Origin: an uncultured bacterium
GTDB taxonomy: Bacteria > Bacteroidota > Bacteroidia > Chitinophagales > Chitinophagaceae
NCBI GenBank assembly: GCA_903957405.1
Contig: CAJBPC010000588.1
Coordinates: forward strand, 1-7,510
Direction: 5' to 3'
DNA length: 7,510 nucleotides
Under the pieces are notes generated by a model that was not told the DNA's origin, searched no databases, and saw only the letters and a program-made list of their open reading frames with translations. Below, one piece after another: positions 1 through 6,866 of the stretch (positions within the stretch are counted from its first letter, which is position 1; each line of letters begins with the position of its first letter). Position numbers and translations under genes: made by a program.

Positions 1-1
1 A

Positions 2-622
2 GCATCCTTTGAGAACGGATCGGTCAAGAAGAATGTCAACACCGGCACGTACATGATATTCGGCGCGATGGCTTCTGTGAAGGTGCGGCCCGTTCGGGAC
101 ATCGTCGTTCAAGCCAATTACACGTATACCAATCCCCGTCAGACGAATTCGGTATTTGATACATCCTTCAAGGTGTCAAAACGCATTGGCGACATCGCCA
201 CACACATGGCGAACCTGTCGGCCACTTGGGTGTATGCCGGTAAGGGGCCTGTGAACCTCAGTACGAACATTCGCGGAAATTTTGTTGCCGATCGAAAGGT
301 CGGCCCCGGAACCACACAGGAGAAAAATTTCGGGGTCGATGGTTCCATGATGATCCCGGGCTATCTGATCTTTCACGGAAACCTGGGCATCGCCGCCGCC
401 AAATTCCCATTCGCAAGGCTTGACTTCACGGTACAGAACCTACTGGGCATGAACCTGCTCGATGGCGGATCAAAATTGTACTATCACTCAGGTCCGCGCG
501 AGGCAGCCGGTACGTTCAATCTCCCAGATGAGAGACAAGGTGTTGTGTACTCTGATAAGAACGTTCCTTACGTTCCGCAGAGAGGAAGGTTCCTGCTGGT
601 CAAGATGACATTCGACCTCTGA
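2..622 (+). CDS. TonB-dependent outer-membrane receptor, C-terminal part (5' end outside window)
   Basis: The reading frame is open from the window edge, so only the last 206 residues of a larger protein are present; the ATG at 53 is internal, not a start. The fragment has the alternating polar/aromatic pattern of outer-membrane beta strands. It also has hallmarks of the end of TonB-dependent receptor barrels: a segment of the type IPGYLIFHGNLG, then LDFTVQNLLGMNLLDGG, then PREAAGTFNLP and a final strand VPQRGRFLLVKMTFDL. Such receptors import siderophores, vitamins or glycans across the outer membrane using TonB energy, and in Bacteroidota they often contain a carboxypeptidase-like domain at the N-terminus, which cannot be checked here. 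The substrate cannot be told from the barrel end. The gene ends 74 nt before the next start and looks functionally separate from the injection-system genes downstream. Confidence 0.85.
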   Translation, partial: ASFENGSVKKNVNTGTYMIFGAMASVKVRPVRDIVVQANYTYTNPRQTNSVFDTSFKVSKRIGDIATHMANLSATWVYAGKGPVNLSTNIRGNFVADRKVGPGTTQEKNFGVDGSMMIPGYLIFHGNLGIAAAKFPFARLDFTVQNLLGMNLLDGGSKLYYHSGPREAAGTFNLPDERQGVVYSDKNVPYVPQRGRFLLVKMTFDL

Positions 623-696
623 TCCGATAACGTCGGCGCTGCTGACAATATGAAATTTTAATCCATTTTCATGTTTCCATTTCAATCCACCGGTTG

Positions 697-3432
697 ATGC
701 AGGATAGAAGACATATCAGAAAATTTCTTTTCCCGGCGATGATGACGCTGTCATTGATCCTTGGGCTTTTCATTGCCTATTATTTCACGTATGTGAACGG
801 ACTTTTTGTGAAAAAAGTCGGTTCGAAATACCTCGGTTTGGCATTCATCGTGTCCGGTCTCATTGGCCTGGGCATCACCTTCATGTACAATTCCGTAGAG
901 AAGAAGCACGGGTTCTTTAAGACCTCCGCCATCTTCAACCTGATTTTCGCGGGATGCATCGGTCTTATATTCATTTTAAGGCTTAAGGGCCTGCACGAAT
1001 GGTATGTGATATTCATCGCGTACACACTGTTTTGGTTCTCGAGCAACTACCTCAATCTGATTTTCTGGAAGATCCCTTCTAATTTTTTTGATATCGGAGA
1101 GAACAAGCAGTACAACGGACTCATCAGCACGGGAGAGGTGGTGGCAGGGATTGTCGCATACATGACGATACCCATCCTTAAACTCGAAGGGAATTCGCTC
1201 CTGTTGATCTCCGTTTTCGGCATGCTTGGATTTTTTGCGATCTTCCAGTTCATCCGCATTCGCCTGACAAAACTACAGGTGAACATGCCTGTTCCCAGGA
1301 AAGAATCTGCCAAGGGTGGGGTCGCGGTCAAGGTCGAAGTGTGGAAATCACAGTTCACCCGTTTTATTTTCTGGGCGATTTTTTTCTCGATCATGGTCCA
1401 GCTGATCGTGGACTTCGCGCTGCTCGAATCCGCAGCAAAGTCTTTTGACGGTCAAAAGGAAGTGACCAGTTATCTGGCCCAGGTGTACATGGGCATGCGC
1501 ATCGTGGAGTTGTTCATGAAGACGCTCGTATCCCGGTATATCATCAAGGAAATGGGGGTGTTCATCGGACTGATCAGCATCATCCTGGTACTTGGAATTT
1601 TCGTGGTGGGCGGAATTGTGTCGATGGTCTCCAGTGTGGCGGGGGCCGTGTTGTTTTTTGCTTCGATCAACAAGGTTTTCGAGCGGTCCGTCTTCCGGGC
1701 CATCTATGTGCCGACGGTGAACATCCTTTATCAGGCATATCCGGTCAGCTCAAGATCCATCAGCCAGAATTTCGCAGATGGCTACGGGAAAACACTCGGC
1801 CAGATCCTCGCAGGCACGCTCATAATTATCCTCTCCTATTTCGTCCCCGCTTTCGAAATGAAAATGCAGATCGTCTTCATATCCATTTTTCTAATGCTGT
1901 TGATATGGTTCCTGGTATCCCGGAAGCTGATCCTACAGTACAGGGTGGAATTGAATGATCTGATCATTAGGCTTAGGGAAAACATTTCAGAGGACAAGGT
2001 GGTGAAAAAGACCATGACACCATTGAACGATGACGCATCTGTCCCAGGACTTGCGGAATTGTCGAAGCGGATGACCGGTTCCACATCTTTGGCACTTTCT
2101 GAGCTGACGGACAAGGTGGAAGCCGGCAGGCGTTTGGACGCTTTCAACAGCTACGTCTCCCACCACATGACCTTCTCCGCCAGTGAGCCTTTCAGCAGGG
2201 ATGAGATAACCATCATCTGTCATGCCTATCGATTTGCGGAAGCGCACGACATGGTGGCGGGATCCGTGAAATTCCAGGTGAACATGCTCGGCTATGCACC
2301 CTGCAGGTCCTTTGCCGCAGCAACGCTTGAATCACTTCCTTTCGATGAGATCCAGCGCGGACTCATATTTATTTCTGACACCATCAACCGGACACGGTCC
2401 GCAGGCATGCTGGATCTGTTGAAGAGGATGTATGTGTCTCAGTTGTATTTCGAGAAACTGCCCGAGGCGAAAAAGACCAATGAAGTCAAGGCACTTTGCC
2501 GCTATGAAAGGGATCTTTTTTGTTCCATCGTCAATGACAGTGATTTTCATCTTGACAGGAACGAGCTCTACCCCGCATATATCCAGTTGTTGCAGAAGTC
2601 GATATCCAATTTTTCATATGTCATTGCCTGCATGAGGGACATGAGGGACGAATCGCCTTTGCTCAGGAGAATGCTGGAATGCGAGCGGTTGCAATGCACG
2701 CAGGATATCATCAGGATCCTGCGGTCTGTGAATGAGAAGGATGTTTTTGACAGGATCATTCCGATGATATTCAGGGGCAGCAGGAGCGAAGAGGTGCTGG
2801 CTTACGAACTGCTTGAACTTGTACTCTCTGAGCAGGAAAAGAACTGGGTCATGCCCGTGGTGCGCGAAGTGAGGTATACCAGCATCATACAAAAACTCGA
2901 GATGGATTTCCCGCAGATACCGCTCAATGTGGATGAGCGGCTTTTATCCATCATCGGACGAAACGTGACAAGGCTCAGTGAGCTGACGAGGGTGGCCGCT
3001 TTCAGATGTTGGGTCAGCCGAAATCCTGTCGACAGGGTTTCCAGCGTGGCCAACGGACTTGCTTTCTCCAGCGAACCATTCATGCGGGAGGCGGCCTGCA
3101 AATACCTTCAGGATCGTCCCGGCCCTGTGCATGACGACCTGCTTCTCCGGTCAGCATTCGACACTGCAAGATCCCATGATCATGCAGACCTTGTTGACAG
3201 GCTCGCACTGTTGCTGGAAGATCCAAAAGGCATCATGCCCGTGACCATCATCGACTTGTTTGTCAGATGCCTGGCGGAGGATCCTTTATTCACATTGGCT
3301 GACAACAACCTGTTGGGCTTGGCAAGAAAGGTGTACCGGGGCAGGACAGAGGATTTTGACGCTGCTGTGGGGATTTTTTACAAGCATTTTGGCGACAGGG
3401 TTGGAGCAGCTCGCTTGGCTCACGCAGTGTGA
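697..3432 (+). CDS. MFS/NTT-like polytopic membrane protein with C-terminal HEAT-like repeat domain
   Basis: The gene encodes 911 residues from the ATG at 697; a TTG directly before it (694) could extend it by one codon but is less likely. Residues ~10-409 contain about 12 hydrophobic segments (for example 10-33, 45-64, 76-94, 103-122, 142-161, 167-186, 221-242, 286-325 as two, 365-383, 390-409), which is the MFS count. The stretch around residues 333-373 (VPTVNILYQAYP, then SRSISQNFADGYGKTLGQ and LAG) resembles the conserved PxxxLLYQPLPxxxR...DGxxKPxGxxLAG pattern of bacterial proteins annotated as NTT/Npt-like or MFS transporters with HEAT repeats. Residues ~410-911 are soluble and helical; about 660-725 (DIIRILRSVN, then VLAYELLELVLSEQEKNW) and 760-805 look like degenerate HEAT repeats. 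The domain layout is a recognised type, but transport activity and substrate are unknown, and many such fusions may be scaffolds or sensors. No export signal other than the first membrane segment is seen. It lies 56 nt upstream of a small membrane-protein gene and may belong to the injection-system locus; the link is only by proximity. Confidence 0.75.
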   Translation: MQDRRHIRKFLFPAMMTLSLILGLFIAYYFTYVNGLFVKKVGSKYLGLAFIVSGLIGLGITFMYNSVEKKHGFFKTSAIFNLIFAGCIGLIFILRLKGLHEWYVIFIAYTLFWFSSNYLNLIFWKIPSNFFDIGENKQYNGLISTGEVVAGIVAYMTIPILKLEGNSLLLISVFGMLGFFAIFQFIRIRLTKLQVNMPVPRKESAKGGVAVKVEVWKSQFTRFIFWAIFFSIMVQLIVDFALLESAAKSFDGQKEVTSYLAQVYMGMRIVELFMKTLVSRYIIKEMGVFIGLISIILVLGIFVVGGIVSMVSSVAGAVLFFASINKVFERSVFRAIYVPTVNILYQAYPVSSRSISQNFADGYGKTLGQILAGTLIIILSYFVPAFEMKMQIVFISIFLMLLIWFLVSRKLILQYRVELNDLIIRLRENISEDKVVKKTMTPLNDDASVPGLAELSKRMTGSTSLALSELTDKVEAGRRLDAFNSYVSHHMTFSASEPFSRDEITIICHAYRFAEAHDMVAGSVKFQVNMLGYAPCRSFAAATLESLPFDEIQRGLIFISDTINRTRSAGMLDLLKRMYVSQLYFEKLPEAKKTNEVKALCRYERDLFCSIVNDSDFHLDRNELYPAYIQLLQKSISNFSYVIACMRDMRDESPLLRRMLECERLQCTQDIIRILRSVNEKDVFDRIIPMIFRGSRSEEVLAYELLELVLSEQEKNWVMPVVREVRYTSIIQKLEMDFPQIPLNVDERLLSIIGRNVTRLSELTRVAAFRCWVSRNPVDRVSSVANGLAFSSEPFMREAACKYLQDRPGPVHDDLLLRSAFDTARSHDHADLVDRLALLLEDPKGIMPVTIIDLFVRCLAEDPLFTLADNNLLGLARKVYRGRTEDFDAAVGIFYKHFGDRVGAARLAHAV

Positions 3433-3458
3433 GGAACTTGGGGGTTAATATAATCTTG
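3428..3458 (+). promoter_or_regulatory. weak Bacteroidota-type promoter candidate
   Basis: The 56-nt gap between the large membrane protein and the next gene is AT-rich. TAATCTTG at 3451-3458 matches the Bacteroidota -7 consensus TAnnTTTG at all but one position, and TGTG at 3428-3431 lies 19 nt upstream, where TTTG/TTG is expected. A start near 3465 would leave a leader of about 24 nt before the ATG at 3489. A second near-match, TAATTCTG, lies at 3467-3474 but has no well-spaced -33 element. Such short motifs occur by chance in AT-rich DNA, so this is only a candidate for a start of the small-membrane-protein/DUF4255 transcript. Confidence 0.25.
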
Positions 3459-3488
3459 TAATATGATAATTCTGAGCAACTTTGCGTG

Positions 3489-3725
3489 ATGTCTGTATGG
3501 AAACGAATCGGTAGGGAACTGCGATGGTTTTTCATCGCTTTGATGTGTTCCGCGCTGCTGGCTTTTCTTTTCCTGCAATTGCATGGGATGGTCAGGTCTG
3601 AGGAATCGGCATTAGCCGTGTTCTCATTGGGTCGTTACGCAGCGGCTGTATTGGTCATGTTGGTCTGTCTTTATGCAGGAAGGTTTACAGTGCGTGCCAT
3701 CCGGATCATCATGACCGGGACATAA
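3489..3725 (+). CDS. small two-TM membrane protein, unknown function
   Basis: The gene encodes 78 residues from the ATG at 3489; the GTG immediately before it (3486) is in frame but is not needed. Two hydrophobic segments are clear, at residues ~12-30 (WFFIALMCSALLAFLFLQL) and ~47-66 (LGRYAAAVLVMLVCLYAGRF). The N-terminus carries K5, R6, R9 and R12, and the C-terminus carries R65, R69 and R72. By the positive-inside rule this predicts a hairpin with both ends in the cytoplasm. I do not recognise the family. The stop codon is 12 nt from the start of the DUF4255 cap gene, so the two are very likely co-transcribed. Its size and two-helix layout would suit a holin-like or membrane-accessory role in an injection-system locus, but there is no motif to support this and it remains a hypothetical protein. 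Confidence 0.7.
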   Translation: MSVWKRIGRELRWFFIALMCSALLAFLFLQLHGMVRSEESALAVFSLGRYAAAVLVMLVCLYAGRFTVRAIRIIMTGT

Positions 3726-3737
3726 AAAAATCTGACA

Positions 3738-4295
3738 ATGATTCATCATGTCTTAGCGGTCATCACGGATCAACTGAATGAGTTCATACGGAATGAACTC
3801 AACCTTGCGGAGGACATGGTCGTGATGAACAGCATCGTCGACATCAAGGGGAATATGAACATGCAGGTGGACAACAGGGTATGTCTTTTTTTGCTCAGGA
3901 TCGATGAAGAGCGATTGCTCAAGTCGGGCGGTTTTCAGTCGAATGCGGGTATGTCTCCACCACTGCACATTAACCTTCATATCGGCATTGCTGCGAATTT
4001 TCCTGATCCGAACTACAAGGAGGCCCTTCGCTACATATCCCTGGTATTGGAGTTCTTTCAAGGCAGGTATGTGTTCGACAGGAGCAACACGCCTGCGTTG
4101 TCTGGAAACATCGACAAGCTGAGTTTTGAGATGGTGAACCTTGAGTATTCGGAGCTTAATAATTTGTGGAGCCTGATCGGCGGAAAATATATTCCGTCAC
4201 TCATTTATAAGATAAAAATGCTGACGTTCAATCAGTCGATGATCAGGGAGGATGTGCCAAGCATTATTCAATCTTACATACCGAAACTTCCGTAG
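3738..4295 (+). CDS. DUF4255 / Pvc16-N domain protein (eCIS cap, Afp16-like)
   Basis: The 185-residue protein matches the DUF4255 (Pvc16 N-terminal) pattern over nearly its whole length. It starts with an amphipathic helix (IHHVLAVITDQLNEFIRNEL), followed by a beta-rich stretch (VVMNSIVDI...RVCLFLLRIDEERLLK). Next comes the signature PPLHINLHIGIAANF at 74-88, then EALRYISLVLEFFQG at 95-109. The closing motif is LSFEMVNLEYSELNNLW at 128-144 with KYIPSLIYKIKML at 150-162. In the Afp and PVC particles the homologue (Afp16/Pvc16) forms the cap that ends the tube and sheath at the distal tip and sets particle length. The protein is shorter than Afp16 and seems to consist of this domain alone. The A-rich leader (ATAAAAAAA before the ATG) and the 12-nt spacing to the previous gene fit translation within an operon in Bacteroidota. 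Identification rests on family pattern recognition and is supported by sheath and tube genes downstream. Confidence 0.85.
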   Translation: MIHHVLAVITDQLNEFIRNELNLAEDMVVMNSIVDIKGNMNMQVDNRVCLFLLRIDEERLLKSGGFQSNAGMSPPLHINLHIGIAANFPDPNYKEALRYISLVLEFFQGRYVFDRSNTPALSGNIDKLSFEMVNLEYSELNNLWSLIGGKYIPSLIYKIKMLTFNQSMIREDVPSIIQSYIPKLP

Positions 4296-4353
4296 CGCAT
4301 CCTGTCTGGCAAAGCTGGTCATGGTGTAGTGCGCAACCTGCGTGTGGGAGGCA

Positions 4354-4382
4354 TTGACGATGAGGATAAAACGACCTATGAT
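4354..4382 (+). promoter_or_regulatory. sigma70-like promoter candidate ahead of the sheath/tube genes
   Basis: In the 164-nt gap between the cap gene and the 285-residue gene, TTGACG (4354-4359) and TATGAT (4377-4382) are separated by exactly 17 nt. Each hexamer matches the enteric -35/-10 consensus at five of six positions. Transcription would begin near 4389, giving a leader of about 70 nt. The primary sigma factor of Bacteroidota prefers TTTG and TAnnTTTG, and TATGATGG matches that -7 element poorly, so the resemblance may be accidental. No strong hairpin or other element was seen in the rest of the gap (4296-4459). Confidence 0.3.
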
Positions 4383-4459
4383 GGGATCGTGTGGATTGGT
4401 ATGGGATGCGGAATGAATCGAATAAACGCAACAGAAAAAAAGAACAGGAATATACATTC

Positions 4460-5317
4460 ATGCAGCAACCTCAGCAAACATACCGCTACAGCCTTGCATA
4501 CGAGACGTTGCTCGATGTGTCGGTGCTGCACGAGTACTTTGCCACAGGACGATGCAGTGACTTGGACATAAGGCCTTCACCGCAGACGGTACAGAAGCTC
4601 AGGGCTTACGGTCTGCTTTTTAAAGCGAAGAATGACGGGTTCATGCTCGCCGGAAATCTCGGGTCCGACAGGACCAGTCTTGTTTTCAGGTCCTCGGATT
4701 TTTTCGATTTTAATTTCCGGGTCACCAATCCGCAATTCATCCGATACACGGAACTGCCCTACGTGTCATCTCAGTATCATGTGTTCGATACCGATCAGGT
4801 TTGGAATGATAGGATGCATCCGGAGGCTTTTGTCGGGCAGTCGACGATCCTTGAATCAGACACCGATGGAATCAAAGGGCTTATAAGAATACGGCATCGT
4901 CCAGGGCATTATTTGTTACCCGTGGAAGAGGAGGCGAGGCCCTCGTTCCCACGACAGTATTTCATTCATTTCATGAACCGAAAAGCGTTCATTAAATACA
5001 TTTTTTATGGCCCGGTGGAAGCTGTGGAAAACTTTGATTTTTATTTTATTGAAAACTTTGATTTTAATTCCAATGAACATATATTTACCTCACCCAACCA
5101 AGTGAATCTCCGAAACGGTGAGCTGGGTTTTGAAATCACCTCCAAGGTGGAAATAGACATGAAGGACCGTTGGGATGACTACTGGGTCATCAAGAATCGG
5201 AAAAGTGAAGGCACATCCTTTGAATATAGAAAAACACTTCCATTACCTAGACCAGAGAATATTGTTTTCAATCCTTCGTCCCTAAGATACTATGCGGAAA
5301 TTTTTGTTAAACTCTAA
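4460..5317 (+). CDS. uncharacterised protein encoded between eCIS cap and sheath
   Basis: I chose the ATG at 4460 (285 residues). It follows an A-rich stretch (CAGAAAAAAAGAAC), and the 23 residues added by the in-frame ATG at 4391 are a charged, low-complexity run (including NKRNRKKEQE) that looks like translated leader. I do not recognise a family with confidence. The first ~65 residues (YRYSLAYETLLDVSVLHEYF, then DIRPSPQTVQKLRAYGLLFK, then GFMLAG) look like a compact alpha/beta domain. The rest is rich in aromatic and beta-forming residues (SDFFDFNFRV at 79-88, QYFIHFMNRKAF at 166-177, SLRYYAEIFVKL at the end). There is no signal peptide, membrane segment or obvious catalytic motif. An 8-residue unit beginning ENFDF occurs twice at 190-205. 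Its stop is 9 nt from the sheath start, so it is almost surely co-transcribed and probably translationally coupled. A role as a cap/sheath adaptor or assembly factor is plausible from position only. Confidence 0.8.
   Translation: MQQPQQTYRYSLAYETLLDVSVLHEYFATGRCSDLDIRPSPQTVQKLRAYGLLFKAKNDGFMLAGNLGSDRTSLVFRSSDFFDFNFRVTNPQFIRYTELPYVSSQYHVFDTDQVWNDRMHPEAFVGQSTILESDTDGIKGLIRIRHRPGHYLLPVEEEARPSFPRQYFIHFMNRKAFIKYIFYGPVEAVENFDFYFIENFDFNSNEHIFTSPNQVNLRNGELGFEITSKVEIDMKDRWDDYWVIKNRKSEGTSFEYRKTLPLPRPENIVFNPSSLRYYAEIFVKL
5027..5065 (+). repeat. in-frame tandem repeat, 24-nt period
   Basis: GAAAACTTTGATTTT occurs at 5027-5041 and again, identically, at 5051-5065, a spacing of 24 nt or exactly eight codons. 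The encoded units are ENFDFYFI and ENFDFNSN at residues 190-205 of the 285-residue protein. The surroundings are markedly AT-rich compared with the sheath and tube genes. It looks like a small, reading-frame-preserving duplication within the gene. Confidence 0.8.
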
Positions 5318-5326
5318 ATCACATTA

Positions 5327-6814
5327 ATGGCAACAGTACTCGCAACGCCAGGCGTTTACATTGAAGAGAAAAGCGCCTTCGGATCATCTGTCGTTCCTGT
5401 GGCAACTGCAATTCCGGCCTTCATCGGATACACGCAGAAAGCCACCAGGGGAACAAAGTCTCTCATCAACGTGCCTACCAAGATCACGTCTTTCGCTGAG
5501 TTCGAACAGTTCTTCGGGGGAGCACCCAAGACCCGTTTCAAACTCGACGAGACCGGTACTTTGGAAGCACTTCCTTCCACTCGTTATCTGTTGCACAGCT
5601 CCATGAGGTTCTATTTCGCCAATGGCGGAGGAGACTGCTACATCGTATCCGTCGGTGATTACACCAAGGGTATCAAGGCTAAGGACTTGAACGATGATGC
5701 CACGGAATCTGGTCTGCCGACATTGCTGAAATACCTTGAGCCTACGCTTCTGGTGATCCCTGATGCAGTGTTGCTTTCGACCACGGAGTGTTATCAATTG
5801 CAGCAAGCGATGCTGATGCATTGCGGACATGCCATGCGTAATCGATTCGCCGTGATCGACGTCATCGGTGGTGATCAAAAAAGAACCAACGACGATGAAG
5901 ATGTCATCAACAAATTCCGGTTTGGCATAGGTACTGCACACCTCCAGTGGGGAGCGGCTTACTACCCGTATGTCAAAACCACGGTGGTATCCAGTTCGGA
6001 GATCGATTTCACCAATGTCGACAATCCTGACGGATTGATCGAATACCTTTCCGCCGCTGTAAACAGCGATCTCGAGTCCGGTCGCATCAACGCAGCCAGG
6101 GCAGATGCCATCAAGGCTGAGATCGGTAAGATCAGCAGCGCAAAGACTGCCGATGAGATCACATCCCTTCAGTCCACGCTCAAGACCATCAGCCCAAGGC
6201 TCAATGGCATCCTGTCTGACATGTCGGAGCTTTTGAACGTGCTTCCTCCGAGCGCAGGCATGGCTGGCATCTACGCCATGGTGGATAATTCCGTCAACGT
6301 GGCCAAGGCACCGGCGAATATCTCTCTGGGTTCTGTCATCGCACCTGCCGTGCAGATCACGAATGACGACCAGGAAGAACTCAACCTTCCCCTAAACGGT
6401 AAGGCCGTGAATGCCATCCGCAGCTTCGTTGGAAAAGGCGTGCTGGTATGGGGTGCTAGGACACTTGATGGCAATAGCGCCGATTGGCGTTACATCAGCG
6501 TCCGCAGGACGATGACTTACCTCGAGCAGAGCATCAAGTTCGCAGCTGAGGCGTTTGTCTTCGAACCGAACAATGGCACGACATGGTCCACCATGAAAGC
6601 AACGGTCAATAACTTCCTGGTGAATCAATGGCAGTCCGGTCTGCTGGCAGGACAGAATCCTGACGATGCATTCAGTGTAGAGGTCGGACTCGGTACTACA
6701 ATGACGCCAAACGATGTCCTTGACGGCGTGCTCCGCATGTCGATCAAAGTGGCCATCACAAGGCCTGCAGAGTTCATCGTCATCACGTTTGAACAACAAC
6801 AGCAGAAGTCATAA
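5327..6814 (+). CDS. contractile tail sheath protein (eCIS sheath, Afp2/Pvc2-like)
   Basis: The 495-residue protein has both ends of the phage-tail-sheath family. At the N-terminus is TPGVYIEE (7-14) followed by VPVATAIPAFIGYT (23-36). In the C-terminal domain are WRYISVRRTMTYLEQSI (387-403), FVFEPNNGTTW (410-420), WQSGLLAGQNPDDAF (435-449) and the closing RPAEFIVITFEQ (479-490). Sheath subunits form hexameric rings around the inner tube, linked by exchange of N- and C-terminal strands, and contract to drive the tube into a target cell. A central segment at ~235-306 (DLESGRINAARADAIKAEIG, ISSAKTADEITSLQ) is predicted helical and looks like an insertion between the conserved parts; it might be surface-exposed. 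The start at 5327 gives the canonical N-terminus and follows the previous stop by 9 nt. Only one sheath gene is visible; some related systems carry two or three paralogues. Confidence 0.97.
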   Translation: MATVLATPGVYIEEKSAFGSSVVPVATAIPAFIGYTQKATRGTKSLINVPTKITSFAEFEQFFGGAPKTRFKLDETGTLEALPSTRYLLHSSMRFYFANGGGDCYIVSVGDYTKGIKAKDLNDDATESGLPTLLKYLEPTLLVIPDAVLLSTTECYQLQQAMLMHCGHAMRNRFAVIDVIGGDQKRTNDDEDVINKFRFGIGTAHLQWGAAYYPYVKTTVVSSSEIDFTNVDNPDGLIEYLSAAVNSDLESGRINAARADAIKAEIGKISSAKTADEITSLQSTLKTISPRLNGILSDMSELLNVLPPSAGMAGIYAMVDNSVNVAKAPANISLGSVIAPAVQITNDDQEELNLPLNGKAVNAIRSFVGKGVLVWGARTLDGNSADWRYISVRRTMTYLEQSIKFAAEAFVFEPNNGTTWSTMKATVNNFLVNQWQSGLLAGQNPDDAFSVEVGLGTTMTPNDVLDGVLRMSIKVAITRPAEFIVITFEQQQQKS

Positions 6815-6866
6815 CATAAACCGACATTTTTTCCGTTTGATATAAACTGAATAAAAAAAATTAGAC
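6815..6866 (+). promoter_or_regulatory. A-rich leader before the tube gene
   Basis: The 52 nt between sheath stop and tube start end in AATAAAAAAAATTAGAC immediately before the ATG, without a Shine-Dalgarno motif. In Bacteroidota, A-rich sequence just upstream of the start is associated with efficient translation, which would suit a protein needed in hundreds of copies per particle. I found no convincing promoter (no TAnnTTTG with a properly spaced TTTG), so the tube is probably read from the sheath transcript. Confidence 0.45.

Noticed and set aside
632..646. Small hairpin GTCGGC-GCT-GCTGAC after the TonB receptor gene
   Set aside because: Six pairs with one G-U and a three-base loop, and no T-tract follows (AATATGAAATTTTA). 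Too weak to call a terminator.
4391..4459. Upstream in-frame ATG extending the 285-residue protein by 23 residues
   Set aside because: The extra residues are a charged, low-complexity run reading through A-rich leader, and the ATG at 4460 has the A-rich upstream context typical of the phylum. It overlaps the predicted transcript start.
4329..4571. Open frame from a GTG in the cap-to-unknown gap, 80 codons
   Set aside because: It overlaps the start of the 285-residue gene in another frame, and its second half is a Cys/Thr/His-rich shadow of that gene. No start signal is seen.
5384..5941. 185-codon open frame on the - strand inside the sheath gene
   Set aside because: Antisense to an unmistakable sheath coding region; the composition is rich in Cys, His and Arg without domain-like patterns, as expected of a shadow frame.
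6392..6799. 135-codon open frame on the - strand over the sheath C-terminus
   Set aside because: Antisense to the conserved sheath C-terminal domain; no recognisable protein pattern.
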